The translations under genes were made by a program, and so were the position numbers. Below the pieces are notes generated by a model. It saw only the letters and a program-made list of their open reading frames with translations, searched no databases and was not told the origin of the DNA. A DNA stretch of 42,501 bases from Opitutus sp. (GTDB taxonomy: Bacteria > Verrucomicrobiota > Verrucomicrobiia > Opitutales > Opitutaceae), in assembly GCA_025361365.1 (NCBI GenBank), contig JANYAM010000041.1, forward strand, positions 1 through 42,501, in the 5' to 3' direction. Of this stretch, positions 7,383 to 15,506 are shown one piece after another (within the stretch, counting starts at the first letter, position 1; every line of letters starts with the position of its first letter).

Positions 7383-8729
7383 ATGAGAAAACGTCCCATT
7401 CCCACCCGCCGGTTCATTAAGCCGTCGTTTACTTCATTGATTGAGAAGAAACGCGATGGCCAGGAATTCACGCAGGAGGAAATCCGTTACATTATCGATT
7501 CCACCCTCGATGGCGAGATGCCGCAGCACCAGCAGGCCGCCCTGCTGATGGCGATTTACTTCGCCAACATGTCGGCCCAAGAGACGGCGATCCTCACGGA
7601 GGAGATGATGCTCTCCGGCGAAGTCATCGATCTGTCACACATTTCGAAGCCGAAGATCGACAAGTATTCGACCGGCGGCGTCGGTGACAAAACGGCGCTC
7701 GTCCTCGCCCCGCTGGCCATGGCCAGCGGCGTCGTCGTCCCGATGATGTGCGGCGTCGAGCAGGAGTTCGTCATCACCACGCTGGAGAAGCTCTCGGCCA
7801 TCCCGGGCTTCAAGAGCCACATGTCCATCCAGCACTTCGTCGACCAGCTCGCCCGCGTCGGTGGCGCGATCGCCGAGCAGAGCCCCGAGCTCGCCCCGGC
7901 CGACAAGATCTTCTACGACCTGCGTCTCGAGACCGGCACCATCCCGAGCCTCCCACTCATTACCGGCAGCGTGCTTTCCAAGAAGCTCGCCGAGGGTGCC
8001 GAGGGCCTCGTGATCGACGTGAAGTGGGGCAACGGCTCCTTCATCAAGGACCTCGAGCAGGCCAAACAGCTCGCCCGTTCCATGACCCGCGTCGGCCGCT
8101 CCATGAAGCGCCGCTGCGTCGCGCTCGTCACCGACATGAACCAGCCGCTTGGCGACACCGTCGGCACCGCGCTCGAGATCAAGGAGGCCATCGCGCTCCT
8201 CAAGGGCGAGGGTCCCGAGGACATGAAGGAGCTCGTGCTCAAGCTCGGCATGGAGATCGTCCGCCTCGCCGGCGTCGCCGGTTCCACGCTCTCGGCCAAG
8301 CAGACCGTGCAGCGCCACCTGACCGACGGCTCGGCCCTCGAGAAGTTCAAGGACATGATCAAGGCCCAGGGCGGCGACGTCTCCTACATCGACCACCCGG
8401 AAAAATTCCCGACGGCGAAGCACATCCGCAAGTTGCCCGCCCCGAAGCGCGGCTACGTGCACACCATCAACGCCGCCATGATCGCCAAGGGCGTCTCGCT
8501 CCTCGGTGCCGGCAAGGATCCCGCGCACCACAACAAGATCGACTACGCCGTCGGCGTCTCGGAGATCAAGAAGGTCGGCACGCAGGTCAAGCAGGGCGAG
8601 CCGCTGATGATGATCCACTACAACGACGAGGCGAAGCTCGAGCAGGCGCTCAACTTCTTCAAGGACGCCTATCGCCTCGCCCCCAAGCGGCCCATCCCGC
8701 CCCCGCTCGTCGTCGAGCGCGTGGCCTAA
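7383..8729 (+). CDS. Pyrimidine-nucleoside (thymidine) phosphorylase family, divergent active site
   Basis: Full-length member (448 aa) of the thymidine/pyrimidine-nucleoside phosphorylase family, which splits nucleosides with phosphate to base and (deoxy)ribose-1-phosphate. The N-terminal helical domain (KPSFTSLIEKKRDGQEFT), the glycine loop KYSTGGVGDK (94-103), the segment DLRLETGTIPSLPLITGS and the C-terminal PYNP_C domain are all present. However, the family signature normally written SGRGLGHTGGTLDKLE reads CGVEQEFVITTLEKLS (123-138) at the same length, and the usual His after Lys94 is Tyr. Activity or substrate may therefore differ. The start at 7383 is chosen because homology begins soon after; the frame extends upstream to 7257. 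An intrinsic terminator follows at 8748. Confidence 0.85.
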   Translation: MRKRPIPTRRFIKPSFTSLIEKKRDGQEFTQEEIRYIIDSTLDGEMPQHQQAALLMAIYFANMSAQETAILTEEMMLSGEVIDLSHISKPKIDKYSTGGVGDKTALVLAPLAMASGVVVPMMCGVEQEFVITTLEKLSAIPGFKSHMSIQHFVDQLARVGGAIAEQSPELAPADKIFYDLRLETGTIPSLPLITGSVLSKKLAEGAEGLVIDVKWGNGSFIKDLEQAKQLARSMTRVGRSMKRRCVALVTDMNQPLGDTVGTALEIKEAIALLKGEGPEDMKELVLKLGMEIVRLAGVAGSTLSAKQTVQRHLTDGSALEKFKDMIKAQGGDVSYIDHPEKFPTAKHIRKLPAPKRGYVHTINAAMIAKGVSLLGAGKDPAHHNKIDYAVGVSEIKKVGTQVKQGEPLMMIHYNDEAKLEQALNFFKDAYRLAPKRPIPPPLVVERVA

Positions 8730-8747
8730 CGGGCGCGCGATGCTTTC

Positions 8748-8777
8748 AGGCCGGTCCTCCGCGGACCGGCCTTTTTT
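8748..8777 (+). terminator. Intrinsic terminator after the phosphorylase gene
   Basis: A perfect 10-bp stem (aggccggtcc with ggaccggcct), a five-base loop (tccgc) and a run of T to 8777, lying 19 bases after the stop codon. Confidence 0.9.
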
Positions 8778-8908
8778 ATTTTCCGGAGGGTCGGGAATAA
8801 ACGCCGACCGTCAAAAACCGCCGAACCCAACCGGCCCGGGACGGTCCTTCCTCGGGTAGGGTTAAGCCCTATCGCGGCTGCCCGGTGAAAACAGTAACCT
8901 CCCCGTCT

Positions 8909-9079
8909 ATGAACCTGAACTATCTCATCGCCGTCCTGTGCTTCATCTTCTGGATTGTGGCATTGGTGGACTGCATCAAGAGCAGCAATCCGAACAAGGT
9001 GCTCTGGATCATCGTCATCCTCCTCCTGCCGTTCCTGGGCACGCTGCTTTATTTCATTTTTGGCAAGACGTCGGGCTGA
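8909..9079 (+). CDS. Small PLDc_N-type membrane protein, 56 aa
   Basis: Two hydrophobic helices (about residues 3-19 and 29-51) are joined by VDCIKSSNPNKVLW. This matches the short phospholipase-D-nuclease N-terminal (PLDc_N) domain found as stand-alone small membrane proteins. In longer proteins the domain precedes cardiolipin-synthase-like catalytic parts, which are lacking here, so no enzymatic role is expected. ATG 8909 is preferred; a GTG at 8885 in frame would add eight residues before the first helix. The stop codon lies inside the loop of the following terminator. Confidence 0.8.
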   Translation: MNLNYLIAVLCFIFWIVALVDCIKSSNPNKVLWIIVILLLPFLGTLLYFIFGKTSG

Positions 9080-9094
9080 GCCCGCGTCTTTTTT
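9065..9094 (+). terminator. Intrinsic terminator overlapping the stop codon of the PLDc_N gene
   Basis: aagacg (9065-9070) and cgggc (9072-9076) pair with gcccg (9080-9084) and cgtctt (9085-9090) around the loop tga, which is the stop codon. The stem is followed by four further T. Confidence 0.88.
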
Positions 9095-9102
9095 GGTCAC
9101 CC

Positions 9103-9133
9103 GCCGGTCCTGCGCAAGCAGGCCGGCCTTTTT
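9103..9133 (+). terminator. Second tandem intrinsic terminator
   Basis: gccgg and cctgc (with one bulged T at 9108) pair with gcagg and ccggc around the loop gcaa, followed by T 9129-9133. It stands only nine bases after the previous terminator. Confidence 0.8.
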
Positions 9134-9142
9134 GTTCTCGGG

Positions 9143-9194
9143 TGGAGGGCCCAGCTCCAGCTGGGCCGCGGCTCAGCTGGAGCTGAGCCCTCCA
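9143..9194. repeat. Palindromic intergenic repeat with GGAGGGC arms
   Basis: Outer arms tggagggc (9143-9150) and gccctcca (9187-9194) enclose further pairing based on cagctccagctg. The two halves match over about 24 bases with two mismatches, around a short gcg centre. It lies just before the rRNA methyltransferase gene and shares its outer arms with the element at 15004-15048. Confidence 0.75.
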
Positions 9195-9237
9195 AAAATG
9201 AATCGCCCTTCGTGCCCTCGCGCCTTTGCGTTGGATT

Positions 9238-10497
9238 ATGCCCGAAGAGTTCGACGAAAAGACCCCGATCAACCCCAGCCGCCCCGACCAGGGCGACCCG
9301 CTGCCGCCGGAGCAGTGGTCGAAACCGTGGGCGCAGCTGAAGTTCGTCTCATTCCAGCCGGCCATCTTCCCGCGCATGCTCGGCGATGTGTCGCGCGACG
9401 CACGGCCGGGCGATCTCGTTTCGGTTTACGATAAGTTCGGTCACCGCGTCGGCACGGGGCTCTTCAACCCCCGCGCCAAGATGCCGCTGCGCGTCGTTGT
9501 CCATTCCAGCGAACCAATCGGCGAGGAATATTTCGAGATGGCGATCCGCCGCGCCGTGGCGCTGCGCAAGGACATGTTCCAGCTCGATGCCGTCTCCGAC
9601 GCTTGGCGCGTCCTCAACTCCGACGGCGACGGCATCAGCGGCCTGACGATCGACCGCTACGGCGACACGCTTTATTGCGACGTCTATTCGCTCGGCATTT
9701 TCCACCGCCTGCCAAAGTGGCTGCCGTTGCTGCACGAGTTGCTCGGCACGAAATACGTCCGCGTCCATGTCGATCACGACCTCGGCAGCCTCGAGGGCAT
9801 CAAGCCCTCGCAGATGAAGGAGATCACCGCCTCGGCGCCCGACAAGGTGAAGATCCGCGAGCACGGGGTGAAGTATGAGGTGGATTTCGCCGAGGGCCAC
9901 AAGACGGGCTTCTTCTGCGACCAGCGCGACAACCGGAAGCGCTTTGGTTCGCTCGTGAAAGGGATGCGCGTGCTCGACCTCTGCAGCTACACGGGGGGCT
10001 TTTCGATCAACGCCATGCTCGGTGGCGCGACCGAGGTGACGGCCGTCGATCTCGACGAGGACGTCATCACCCAGGGCCGGCGCAACGCCAACTTGAACCA
10101 GATTTCGCCCAACAAGCTGAAGTGGGTGCACGCCGACGCCTTCGCCTACGCCCGCCAGATGCAGAAGAACGGCGAGCAGTTCGACGCCGTCATGTGCGAC
10201 CCGCCGAAGTTCGTCATGACCCGCGAGCCCGCCGGCGCGTCCGAGGGCATGCGGAAATATTCCGACCTGAACCAGATCGCCGCCAGCCTCGTGAAACCCG
10301 GCGGCCTCTTCGTGACGTGCTCCTGCTCGGGCCTCGTCTCGCTCGAGACCTTCGAGGAATGCGTGATCAAGGGCGCGCATCGCCTGAACCGCCGCCTGCA
10401 GATCTTCGACCGCACCGGCCCCGGCATCGATCACCCGGTCTATTCCAACTGCCCCGAAAGCCGCTACCTCAAGGTGCTGTGGTCGCGGGTGGTGTAG
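9238..10497 (+). CDS. rlmI: RlmI-like 23S rRNA cytosine methyltransferase
   Basis: This is a SAM-dependent class I methyltransferase of the RlmI type, which makes m5C in 23S rRNA. An N-terminal PUA-like domain (about 30-110) and a central subdomain (VRVHVDHDLGSLEGIKPSQM) precede the Rossmann fold with LDLCSYTGGFSINAM (SAM loop), AVDLDE and the catalytic-type motif CDPPKF. Near the end, VTCSCSG fits the second cysteine region. The start ATG at 9238 gives 419 aa; an in-frame TTG lies 12 bases earlier. It is convergent with rlmA, with a single base between the stop codons. The exact target base is by family only. Confidence 0.88.
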   Translation: MPEEFDEKTPINPSRPDQGDPLPPEQWSKPWAQLKFVSFQPAIFPRMLGDVSRDARPGDLVSVYDKFGHRVGTGLFNPRAKMPLRVVVHSSEPIGEEYFEMAIRRAVALRKDMFQLDAVSDAWRVLNSDGDGISGLTIDRYGDTLYCDVYSLGIFHRLPKWLPLLHELLGTKYVRVHVDHDLGSLEGIKPSQMKEITASAPDKVKIREHGVKYEVDFAEGHKTGFFCDQRDNRKRFGSLVKGMRVLDLCSYTGGFSINAMLGGATEVTAVDLDEDVITQGRRNANLNQISPNKLKWVHADAFAYARQMQKNGEQFDAVMCDPPKFVMTREPAGASEGMRKYSDLNQIAASLVKPGGLFVTCSCSGLVSLETFEECVIKGAHRLNRRLQIFDRTGPGIDHPVYSNCPESRYLKVLWSRVV

Positions 10498-10498
10498 G

Positions 10499-11299
10499 TC
10501 ACGCCTTCCGGAACAGCGCCACGCGCAAGGAGAGCGTGGCGGCCAGGCTGGCGGGCAGGAGGCTCTGCCACGGAGTTTCTTCGCGCGTCAGGCGGTGGAT
10601 GGACGGGGACATCTCCACCAGGTCGACCAGCACGGCGTGGGTGAGCTCAATTTTTCCTGTCACGTGCACGGATGCGACAGCGGTGAAGCCTTCCAGGTCG
10701 GCCGGGAGTTTTTCCTCGCCGATCTTGGCCAAGGGGAGAAAGGCGCGGAGTTCCTGCCAGTGGTCGGTTTGGGGATAAACGAAGAGGGCGTAGCCGCCGG
10801 GGCGGAGCACGCGGCTGATTTCGGCCAGCGGCCGCGGGGCGAAGATCGACTGGATCAGGTTCAGGCTGCCGTCGGCAAAGGGCAGGGCGTTGAGCAGGTC
10901 CGCGCGCAGGATCAGAGATTGCTTCAGCGTCTTGGCCGCCAGCTTCACGGCGTCGACGGATAGATCCAAACCGTAGCTCGTGGGGATGCCATGAGCCCGC
11001 ACCATGTGGCCCAGAAAAAAGCCCTCGCCACAGCCTAGCTCCAGGATGTTGCGCGGCGATTTCTCGAACGGCAGAGCGGCCAGTGCCGACACCAGCGGAT
11101 CGAAAACTCCGGCCCGGTGCACGCGATCCCGGGCCAGGATCATGGCCTTGCTGTCGCCGCGGCCTTCGCCCTTTTGCCGGCCGTGCAGGAGGGAAAGATA
11201 ACTTTCTTTGGCCAGGTCAAAGGCATGACCCTGCTCGCAGCGGTAGAACTTTTCGGCCGGCAATAGCGCTCCGCGGCAAAGCGGGCAAGTCAGGGACAT
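10499..11299 (-). CDS. rlmA: RlmA-like 23S rRNA (guanine-N1) methyltransferase
   Basis: The N-terminus MSLTCPLCRGALL...FYRCEQGHAFD carries the CxxC...CxxxH zinc site characteristic of RlmA. It is followed by the methyltransferase fold with ILELGCGEGFF, YGLDLSVDAVKLAAK and the IFAPRPLAEISRVLRPGG region. This matches the E. coli RlmA layout and length (266 aa here). The enzyme methylates N1 of a guanosine in 23S rRNA. The frame is open further upstream, but homology begins exactly at ATG 11299. It is convergent with rlmI and divergent from the carbonic anhydrase gene. Confidence 0.88.
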   Translation of the reverse strand: MSLTCPLCRGALLPAEKFYRCEQGHAFDLAKESYLSLLHGRQKGEGRGDSKAMILARDRVHRAGVFDPLVSALAALPFEKSPRNILELGCGEGFFLGHMVRAHGIPTSYGLDLSVDAVKLAAKTLKQSLILRADLLNALPFADGSLNLIQSIFAPRPLAEISRVLRPGGYALFVYPQTDHWQELRAFLPLAKIGEEKLPADLEGFTAVASVHVTGKIELTHAVLVDLVEMSPSIHRLTREETPWQSLLPASLAATLSLRVALFRKA

Positions 11300-11418
11300 G
11301 GGCGCCAAGGCTGCGAATCTCCGGGCCGTGAGGCCACTGCAAAGCGCGGCCGGCGTCCGTCCGCCGGTGACGGGGTTGGGAGTGGACAACGGGCGTCAGT
11401 TCCCAAACATAACGGCGC

Positions 11419-12090
11419 ATGCACAGCCTGAAGAACCTGTTCGACCAGAACAAAGCCTGGGCGGCGGCGATCAAGCGCCGGGATCCGGAATTTTTCGCCA
11501 AGCTGTCCCGCCAGCAGAGCCCCGAATACCTCTGGATCGGCTGCTCCGACTCGCGCGTGCCCGCCAACGAGATCATCGGCCTGCTGCCCGGCGAGGTGTT
11601 CGTCCATCGCAACGTGGCCAATGTCGTCGTCCACACGGACCTGAACTGCCTTTCGGTCATCCAGTTCGCCGTCGATCTGCTCAAGGTGAAGCACATCATG
11701 GTGGTCGGGCACTACGGCTGCGGTGGCGTCGGCAAGGTCATCCGCTGCGAGCGCGTCGGGCTCGCCGACAACTGGCTGCGCCACGTGCAGGATGTCCGCG
11801 AGAAGCACGAAGGTTGCCTGCACCTCCTGCCGGATGACACCGCGCGCAGCGCGCGGCTGTGCGAACTCAATGTGGTCGAGCAGGCCGCCAATGTCTGCGC
11901 CACCACCATCGTGCAGGACGCCTGGGCCCGCGGCCAGGAGCTGACCGTGCATGCCTGGATCTACGGCTTGAAGGACGGCCATCTGCGCGACCTGAACATG
12001 TCGGCCAGCAATCTTGAGGAGGCGACGGCGGCCCACGTGGCGGCGCTCGCCGCGATCAACGCCGGGGGCGCGACCACGGTGCCCTGGTAG
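11419..12090 (+). CDS. can: Beta-class carbonic anhydrase
   Basis: The protein interconverts CO2 and bicarbonate in the cytosol. The zinc ligands and dyad are all visible: C42 in IGCSDSRVPAN with D44 and R46, then H98 and C101 in VVGHYGCGG. The 223-aa length is normal for the family. The C-terminal part contains the ANVCATTIVQDAW helix and IYGLKDGHLRDL. The gene stands alone, divergent from rlmA and convergent with efp. No Shine-Dalgarno motif is seen before the ATG. Confidence 0.95.
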   Translation: MHSLKNLFDQNKAWAAAIKRRDPEFFAKLSRQQSPEYLWIGCSDSRVPANEIIGLLPGEVFVHRNVANVVVHTDLNCLSVIQFAVDLLKVKHIMVVGHYGCGGVGKVIRCERVGLADNWLRHVQDVREKHEGCLHLLPDDTARSARLCELNVVEQAANVCATTIVQDAWARGQELTVHAWIYGLKDGHLRDLNMSASNLEEATAAHVAALAAINAGGATTVPW

Positions 12091-12097
12091 GCAGAAA

Positions 12098-12126
12098 TAA
12101 AAAAGCCCGCGGCTGAATCGCGGGCT
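12098..12126 (-). terminator. Intrinsic terminator of efp
   Basis: agcccgcg (12104-12111) pairs with cgcgggct (12119-12126) around a seven-base loop. Read on the minus strand, the stem is followed by a run of T (12103 downwards), so it serves efp rather than the plus-strand gene. Confidence 0.88.
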
Positions 12127-12148
12127 GGAAGAGAGGATGAAGCGCGAC

Positions 12149-12706
12149 TCAGGCGCGGCCGAGATACGAGCCGTCGGCCGTGCTGACCTTGATCAGCTCG
12201 CCGGGCTTGATGAAGAGCGGCACGGAGACGACCAGGCCGGTCTCCATCGTGGCGGGCTTCTGGACGTTGCTGGCGGTGTCGCCCTTGATGCCCTCGGAGC
12301 TCTCGGCGACCTTGAGGGTCACGGAGGAGGGGATGTCGATCGTCACCGGGACGTCGTTGATGAAGAGGACGTCGGCCTTGCCGTTGGCGACGAGGTAGTT
12401 TTTGGAATCGCCGATCATGGCGGCGCTGATCTCGAAGGTCTCGAAAGACTCCGGATCCATGAACGAGTAGACGTCGCGGTCGGCGTAGCTGAACTCAAGG
12501 GTGCGGCGGTCGGTGTTCAGCACATCGACGTGGTCGGGGGAGTTGAAGCGCTGCTCGAGCGACTTGCCATAGCGCAGATTGCGCATCTTCACCTGGACGA
12601 AGGCGCGCAGGTTGCCCGGCGTGCGGTGCTGCGTCTCCATGATGAGGTGCGGCTCGCCGTTGAAGGTGATGACTTGGCCTTTCTTGAGATCGTTGGCTGC
12701 GGGCAT
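12149..12706 (-). CDS. efp: Translation elongation factor P
   Basis: EF-P relieves ribosome stalling at polyproline stretches. All three beta-barrel domains are present in 185 aa, with the C-terminal signature KPATMETGLVVSVPLF and the end GELIKVSTADGSYLGRA. In the domain I loop, E. coli has VKPGKGQAF with the modified Lys34; this protein has RTPGNLRAF, which places Asn32 at the modified position. No Lys or Arg is at the loop tip, so the known lysylation (EpmA) and rhamnosylation (EarP) routes would not apply. It is a single gene with its own terminator. Confidence 0.96.
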   Translation of the reverse strand: MPAANDLKKGQVITFNGEPHLIMETQHRTPGNLRAFVQVKMRNLRYGKSLEQRFNSPDHVDVLNTDRRTLEFSYADRDVYSFMDPESFETFEISAAMIGDSKNYLVANGKADVLFINDVPVTIDIPSSVTLKVAESSEGIKGDTASNVQKPATMETGLVVSVPLFIKPGELIKVSTADGSYLGRA

Positions 12707-12865
12707 GGCGGGGACAGGTAAGAGGATTTGGTTACGTAAGGGGATAGGAATACCGGGCCGCTTTTACCGATGTCAACCCCGGGCTCCATTTTCTTCCGAC
12801 CGGGCCCCGGCGCATCTCCAAGCTTGTCATTTCCAAGAGGTTTCCGACACTGCCGCGACATACCC

Positions 12866-14197
12866 ATGAAGCAGCGCACCCTTCTGCGCGAGGTCTCCAT
12901 CAAGGGCAACGCCCTGCACACCGGAGACGCCGTGCATCTGACTTTGAAACCCGCGCCCGCGAACCACGGCATCGTGTTCCGGCGCGTCGACCTGCACGGC
13001 CATCCCGAGATCAAGCCGCGCGTCGACCTCGTCACGGACCTCGTGCGCGCGACCACCATCCAGCAGGGCCACGCCAAGATCCACACCGTCGAGCACGTGC
13101 TCAGCGCCCTCAGCGGCTGCGGGGTCGACAACGTCGTCATCGAGATGGACGCCAGCGAGCCGCCCATCATGGACGGCTCGGCCCGCGAATTCGTAAAGCT
13201 CATCCAGCAGGGCGAGCCGGTGGAGCAGGACGCCGAGCGCGAGTATTTCGCGCTGGCCGAGACGATCTCGGTCTCTCGCGGCAACTCCTCGATCATCGCG
13301 CTGCCCTTTGACGGGCTGAAGATCACCTGTACCAGCGCCGACGACCGTGGCATCCACACCCAGCACCTTTCCTTGGTCGTCGACCCGGAGGTCTACGTGA
13401 CGCAGGTCGCCGCCGCGCGCACCTTCACCATCTACGAGGATATCGAGGAGCTGCTGAAGCTGGGCAAGATCAAGGGTGGCTCGCTCGACAGCGCCATCGT
13501 CATCAAGGGCGACAAGATCATCTCCAAGGAGCCGCTGCGCTTCGCCGACGAATTCGTGCGGCACAAGATCCTCGATATCATCGGCGACATCACGCTGCTC
13601 GGCCTGCCGCTGAAGGCGCACATCATCGCCACGCGCCCCGGCCACGCGCTCAACGCCGACCTGACGAAGCAGCTCTTTGAGAAATACGACGCGTGGAAGA
13701 AGGGCGGCAAGAAGGCCGCCAAGCCCGCCGCGCCGAAGGTCGACCTCGCCACTGAGACCACGCTCGATATCCGCCGGGTGCTCGACACCTTGCCGCACCG
13801 CTATCCGTTCGTCATGCTTGACCGCGTCGTCGAGCTGACGGAGGACAGTCTCACGGCGATCAAGAACATCACGTTCAACGAGCCGTTTTTCCAGGGTCAC
13901 TATCCCGGCAACCCGGTCATGCCCGGCGTGCTCCAGATCGAGGCCATGGCGCAGGCCGCCGGCATCCTCATGATCCGCAAGAGCACCATGGAGGGGAAGA
14001 CCGCGCTTTTCATGAGTTGCGACAAGGTGAAGTGGCGCAAGCCGGTCCGCCCGGGCGACCAGCTCAGCGTGAAGGTCAAGCTCACCAAGGTGCGCGGCAC
14101 CATCGCCTGCGCCGAGGGCGAGTGCAGCGTCAACGGGCAGGTCGTCTGCTCGGCCGATCTGATGTTCGCCACCGTGGACAGCAGCGTGCTGGACTGA
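12866..14197 (+). CDS. lpxC/fabZ: Bifunctional UDP-3-O-acyl-GlcNAc deacetylase / 3-hydroxyacyl-ACP dehydratase
   Basis: This is a fusion of two enzymes. Residues about 1-280 are LpxC, the committed step of lipid A synthesis, with zinc ligands in KIHTVEHVL and HKILDIIGD and the catalytic His in [10 protein letters not shown] Lys/Ala-rich linker ([14 protein letters not shown]) leads to FabZ (about 300-443), with [13 protein letters not shown] and the active-site segment [19 protein letters not shown], which dehydrates 3-hydroxyacyl-ACP. The same fusion is known in Bacteroidetes and PVC bacteria. ATG 12866 fits the LpxC start. lpxA follows after four bases, so the two form an operon for 3-hydroxyacyl-ACP use in lipid A. 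Confidence 0.95.
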   Translation: MKQRTLLREVSIKGNALHTGDAVHLTLKPAPANHGIVFRRVDLHGHPEIKPRVDLVTDLVRATTIQQGHAKIHTVEHVLSALSGCGVDNVVIEMDASEPPIMDGSAREFVKLIQQGEPVEQDAEREYFALAETISVSRGNSSIIALPFDGLKITCTSADDRGIHTQHLSLVVDPEVYVTQVAAARTFTIYEDIEELLKLGKIKGGSLDSAIVIKGDKIISKEPLRFADEFVRHKILDIIGDITLLGLPLKAHIIATRPGHALNADLTKQLFEKYDAWKKGGKKAAKPAAPKVDLATETTLDIRRVLDTLPHRYPFVMLDRVVELTEDSLTAIKNITFNEPFFQGHYPGNPVMPGVLQIEAMAQAAGILMIRKSTMEGKTALFMSCDKVKWRKPVRPGDQLSVKVKLTKVRGTIACAEGECSVNGQVVCSADLMFATVDSSVLD

Positions 14198-14201
14198 CGT
14201 C

Positions 14202-14987
14202 ATGGCCAAGCAGATCCACCCCACCGCCATCGTCGAGTCCGGCGCGGAATTGGGCGACGATGTCGTCATCGGCGCCTACGCTTTCGTCGGCGCCGGGTCG
14301 GTCATCGGCGCCGGCACTGTGCTGCACCACCACGCCAGCGTGGAGGGCTTCACCGCCGTGGGGGCGCAGTGCGAGATCTTTCCCTTCACCTGCATCGGCT
14401 CCAAGACCCAGGACCTGAAATACAAGGGCGGCCGGCCGGGCGTGAAGATCGGCGACCGCAATGTCCTGCGCGAATACGTCAGCGTGCACGCCGCCACCAA
14501 GGACGGCGAGTTCACGGTCATCGGCAGCGACAACACCATCCTCGCCTACAGCCATGTCGCGCACGACTGCCAGCTGGGCAACCACATCATCGCGAGCAAT
14601 TCGGTCGGCCTGGCCGGCCACGTGATTGTAGAGGACTATGTCGGCCTCGGCGCCAAGTGCGGCGTGCACCAGTTCTGCCGCGTTGGCGCCTACGCCATGG
14701 TCGGCGCGATGTCGAAGATCGTGCAGGACGTGCCGCCGTTCATCATCGCCGACGGCAACCCCGCCATTGCGCGCTCGATCAACAAGGTCGGGCTCGAGCG
14801 CAACGGCTTTGCCCCCGAGCGGCTGGAGGCGGTGAAGCAGGCCTTCCGCGTCTTCTACCGCGCCGGCCACAACCGCACTCAGGCCTTCGAGCAGATGCAC
14901 GCGCACGCGCTCGGCCAGAGCCCCGATTTCCGGCATTTCCTCAACTTCGTCGAGAAGAGCGAGCGCGGCGTGGTGGCCGGGCGCTGA
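14202..14987 (+). CDS. lpxA: UDP-N-acetylglucosamine acyltransferase
   Basis: This is the first enzyme of lipid A synthesis; it moves 3-hydroxyacyl from ACP to UDP-GlcNAc. The left-handed beta-helix hexapeptide repeats run from residue 5 to about 190 (IHPTAIVESGAELGDDVVIG onwards). The catalytic His lies in AYSHVAHDCQLGN, and the C-terminal helical domain follows from NKVGLERNGF. The length of 261 aa is typical. The start is four bases after the lpxC/fabZ stop. It confirms a Gram-negative outer membrane. Confidence 0.96.
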   Translation: MAKQIHPTAIVESGAELGDDVVIGAYAFVGAGSVIGAGTVLHHHASVEGFTAVGAQCEIFPFTCIGSKTQDLKYKGGRPGVKIGDRNVLREYVSVHAATKDGEFTVIGSDNTILAYSHVAHDCQLGNHIIASNSVGLAGHVIVEDYVGLGAKCGVHQFCRVGAYAMVGAMSKIVQDVPPFIIADGNPAIARSINKVGLERNGFAPERLEAVKQAFRVFYRAGHNRTQAFEQMHAHALGQSPDFRHFLNFVEKSERGVVAGR

Positions 14988-15003
14988 TCCTCGGCCTGTT
15001 TCT

Positions 15004-15048
15004 TGGAGGGCCCGCGTCTCTGCGGGCCGGAATGATGTGCGCCCTCCA
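15004..15048. repeat. Palindromic intergenic repeat with GGAGGGC arms
   Basis: tggagggc (15004-15011) pairs with gccctcca (15041-15048). Inside, gcccgc pairs with gcgggc around gtctct. The arms equal those of the element at 9143-9194. It sits between the convergent ends of lpxA and the DUF971 gene. Its inner word gaatgatgtgcgccc also occurs in the repeat near 40377. Confidence 0.7.
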
Positions 15049-15357
15049 CTATTCCTTCGGCGTCTCCCCGAGTTTCCGCAGCAGATCGTAGCTGTAGAGC
15101 CCCGTGCGGTGGCCGTCGCTGAACTCGAAGCGGATGGCGTAATTGCCGATGCGCTCCCAGCCCGTCACCTCGATGCCCACGTAATTGCGCGGCGCCTCGC
15201 CGCCGTATTGGTGCCCGAAAATGTCGCGCTCGCCCTGCACCTCCGCGCTGGGCGAGGCCGCGCGCAGCGTGGCGAAGGAAATGAAGCTCTCGTGCCCGTC
15301 CGCCCAGCGGAGGGCGACCTCCGTGCCGATGAGCTGGACATCCGTGGGCGCTTGCAT
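15049..15357 (-). CDS. DUF971 (GBBH-like N-terminal domain) protein
   Basis: The 102-aa protein shows the DUF971 pattern: VALRWADGHESFISFATLRAA near the start, and near the end VTGWERIGNYAIRFEFSDGH followed by GLYSYDLLRKL. The fold occurs at the N-terminus of gamma-butyrobetaine hydroxylases and as small stand-alone proteins, sometimes next to iron-sulfur assembly genes. Its function is not settled. The start at ATG 15357 is preferred over an upstream one because the conserved part begins soon after. Its stop codon directly abuts the repeat at 15004-15048. Confidence 0.8.
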   Translation of the reverse strand: MQAPTDVQLIGTEVALRWADGHESFISFATLRAASPSAEVQGERDIFGHQYGGEAPRNYVGIEVTGWERIGNYAIRFEFSDGHRTGLYSYDLLRKLGETPKE

Positions 15358-15506
15358 GGCGCAGGCTAGGCCCAAGTCGCGGCCGGTGGGAAGCCCCGAA
15401 AGCGGTTAATGGCGGCCATAAGCCCGGCAGGGTGGGCCGATGAGCCCGGATGAAATGGGCACAGGCCTGTTTACTCCGGGTCATTGGCGGCTATGCTGTT
15501 TTCCTT

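Noticed and set aside
9143-9194. Third tandem terminator before rlmI
   Set aside because: It is strongly palindromic but has no T run directly after the stem on either strand, and its arms recur at 15004. Classified as a repeat.
12827-14269. Minus-strand open frame opposite lpxC/fabZ
   Set aside because: Antisense to a gene with all catalytic motifs visible; no independent evidence.
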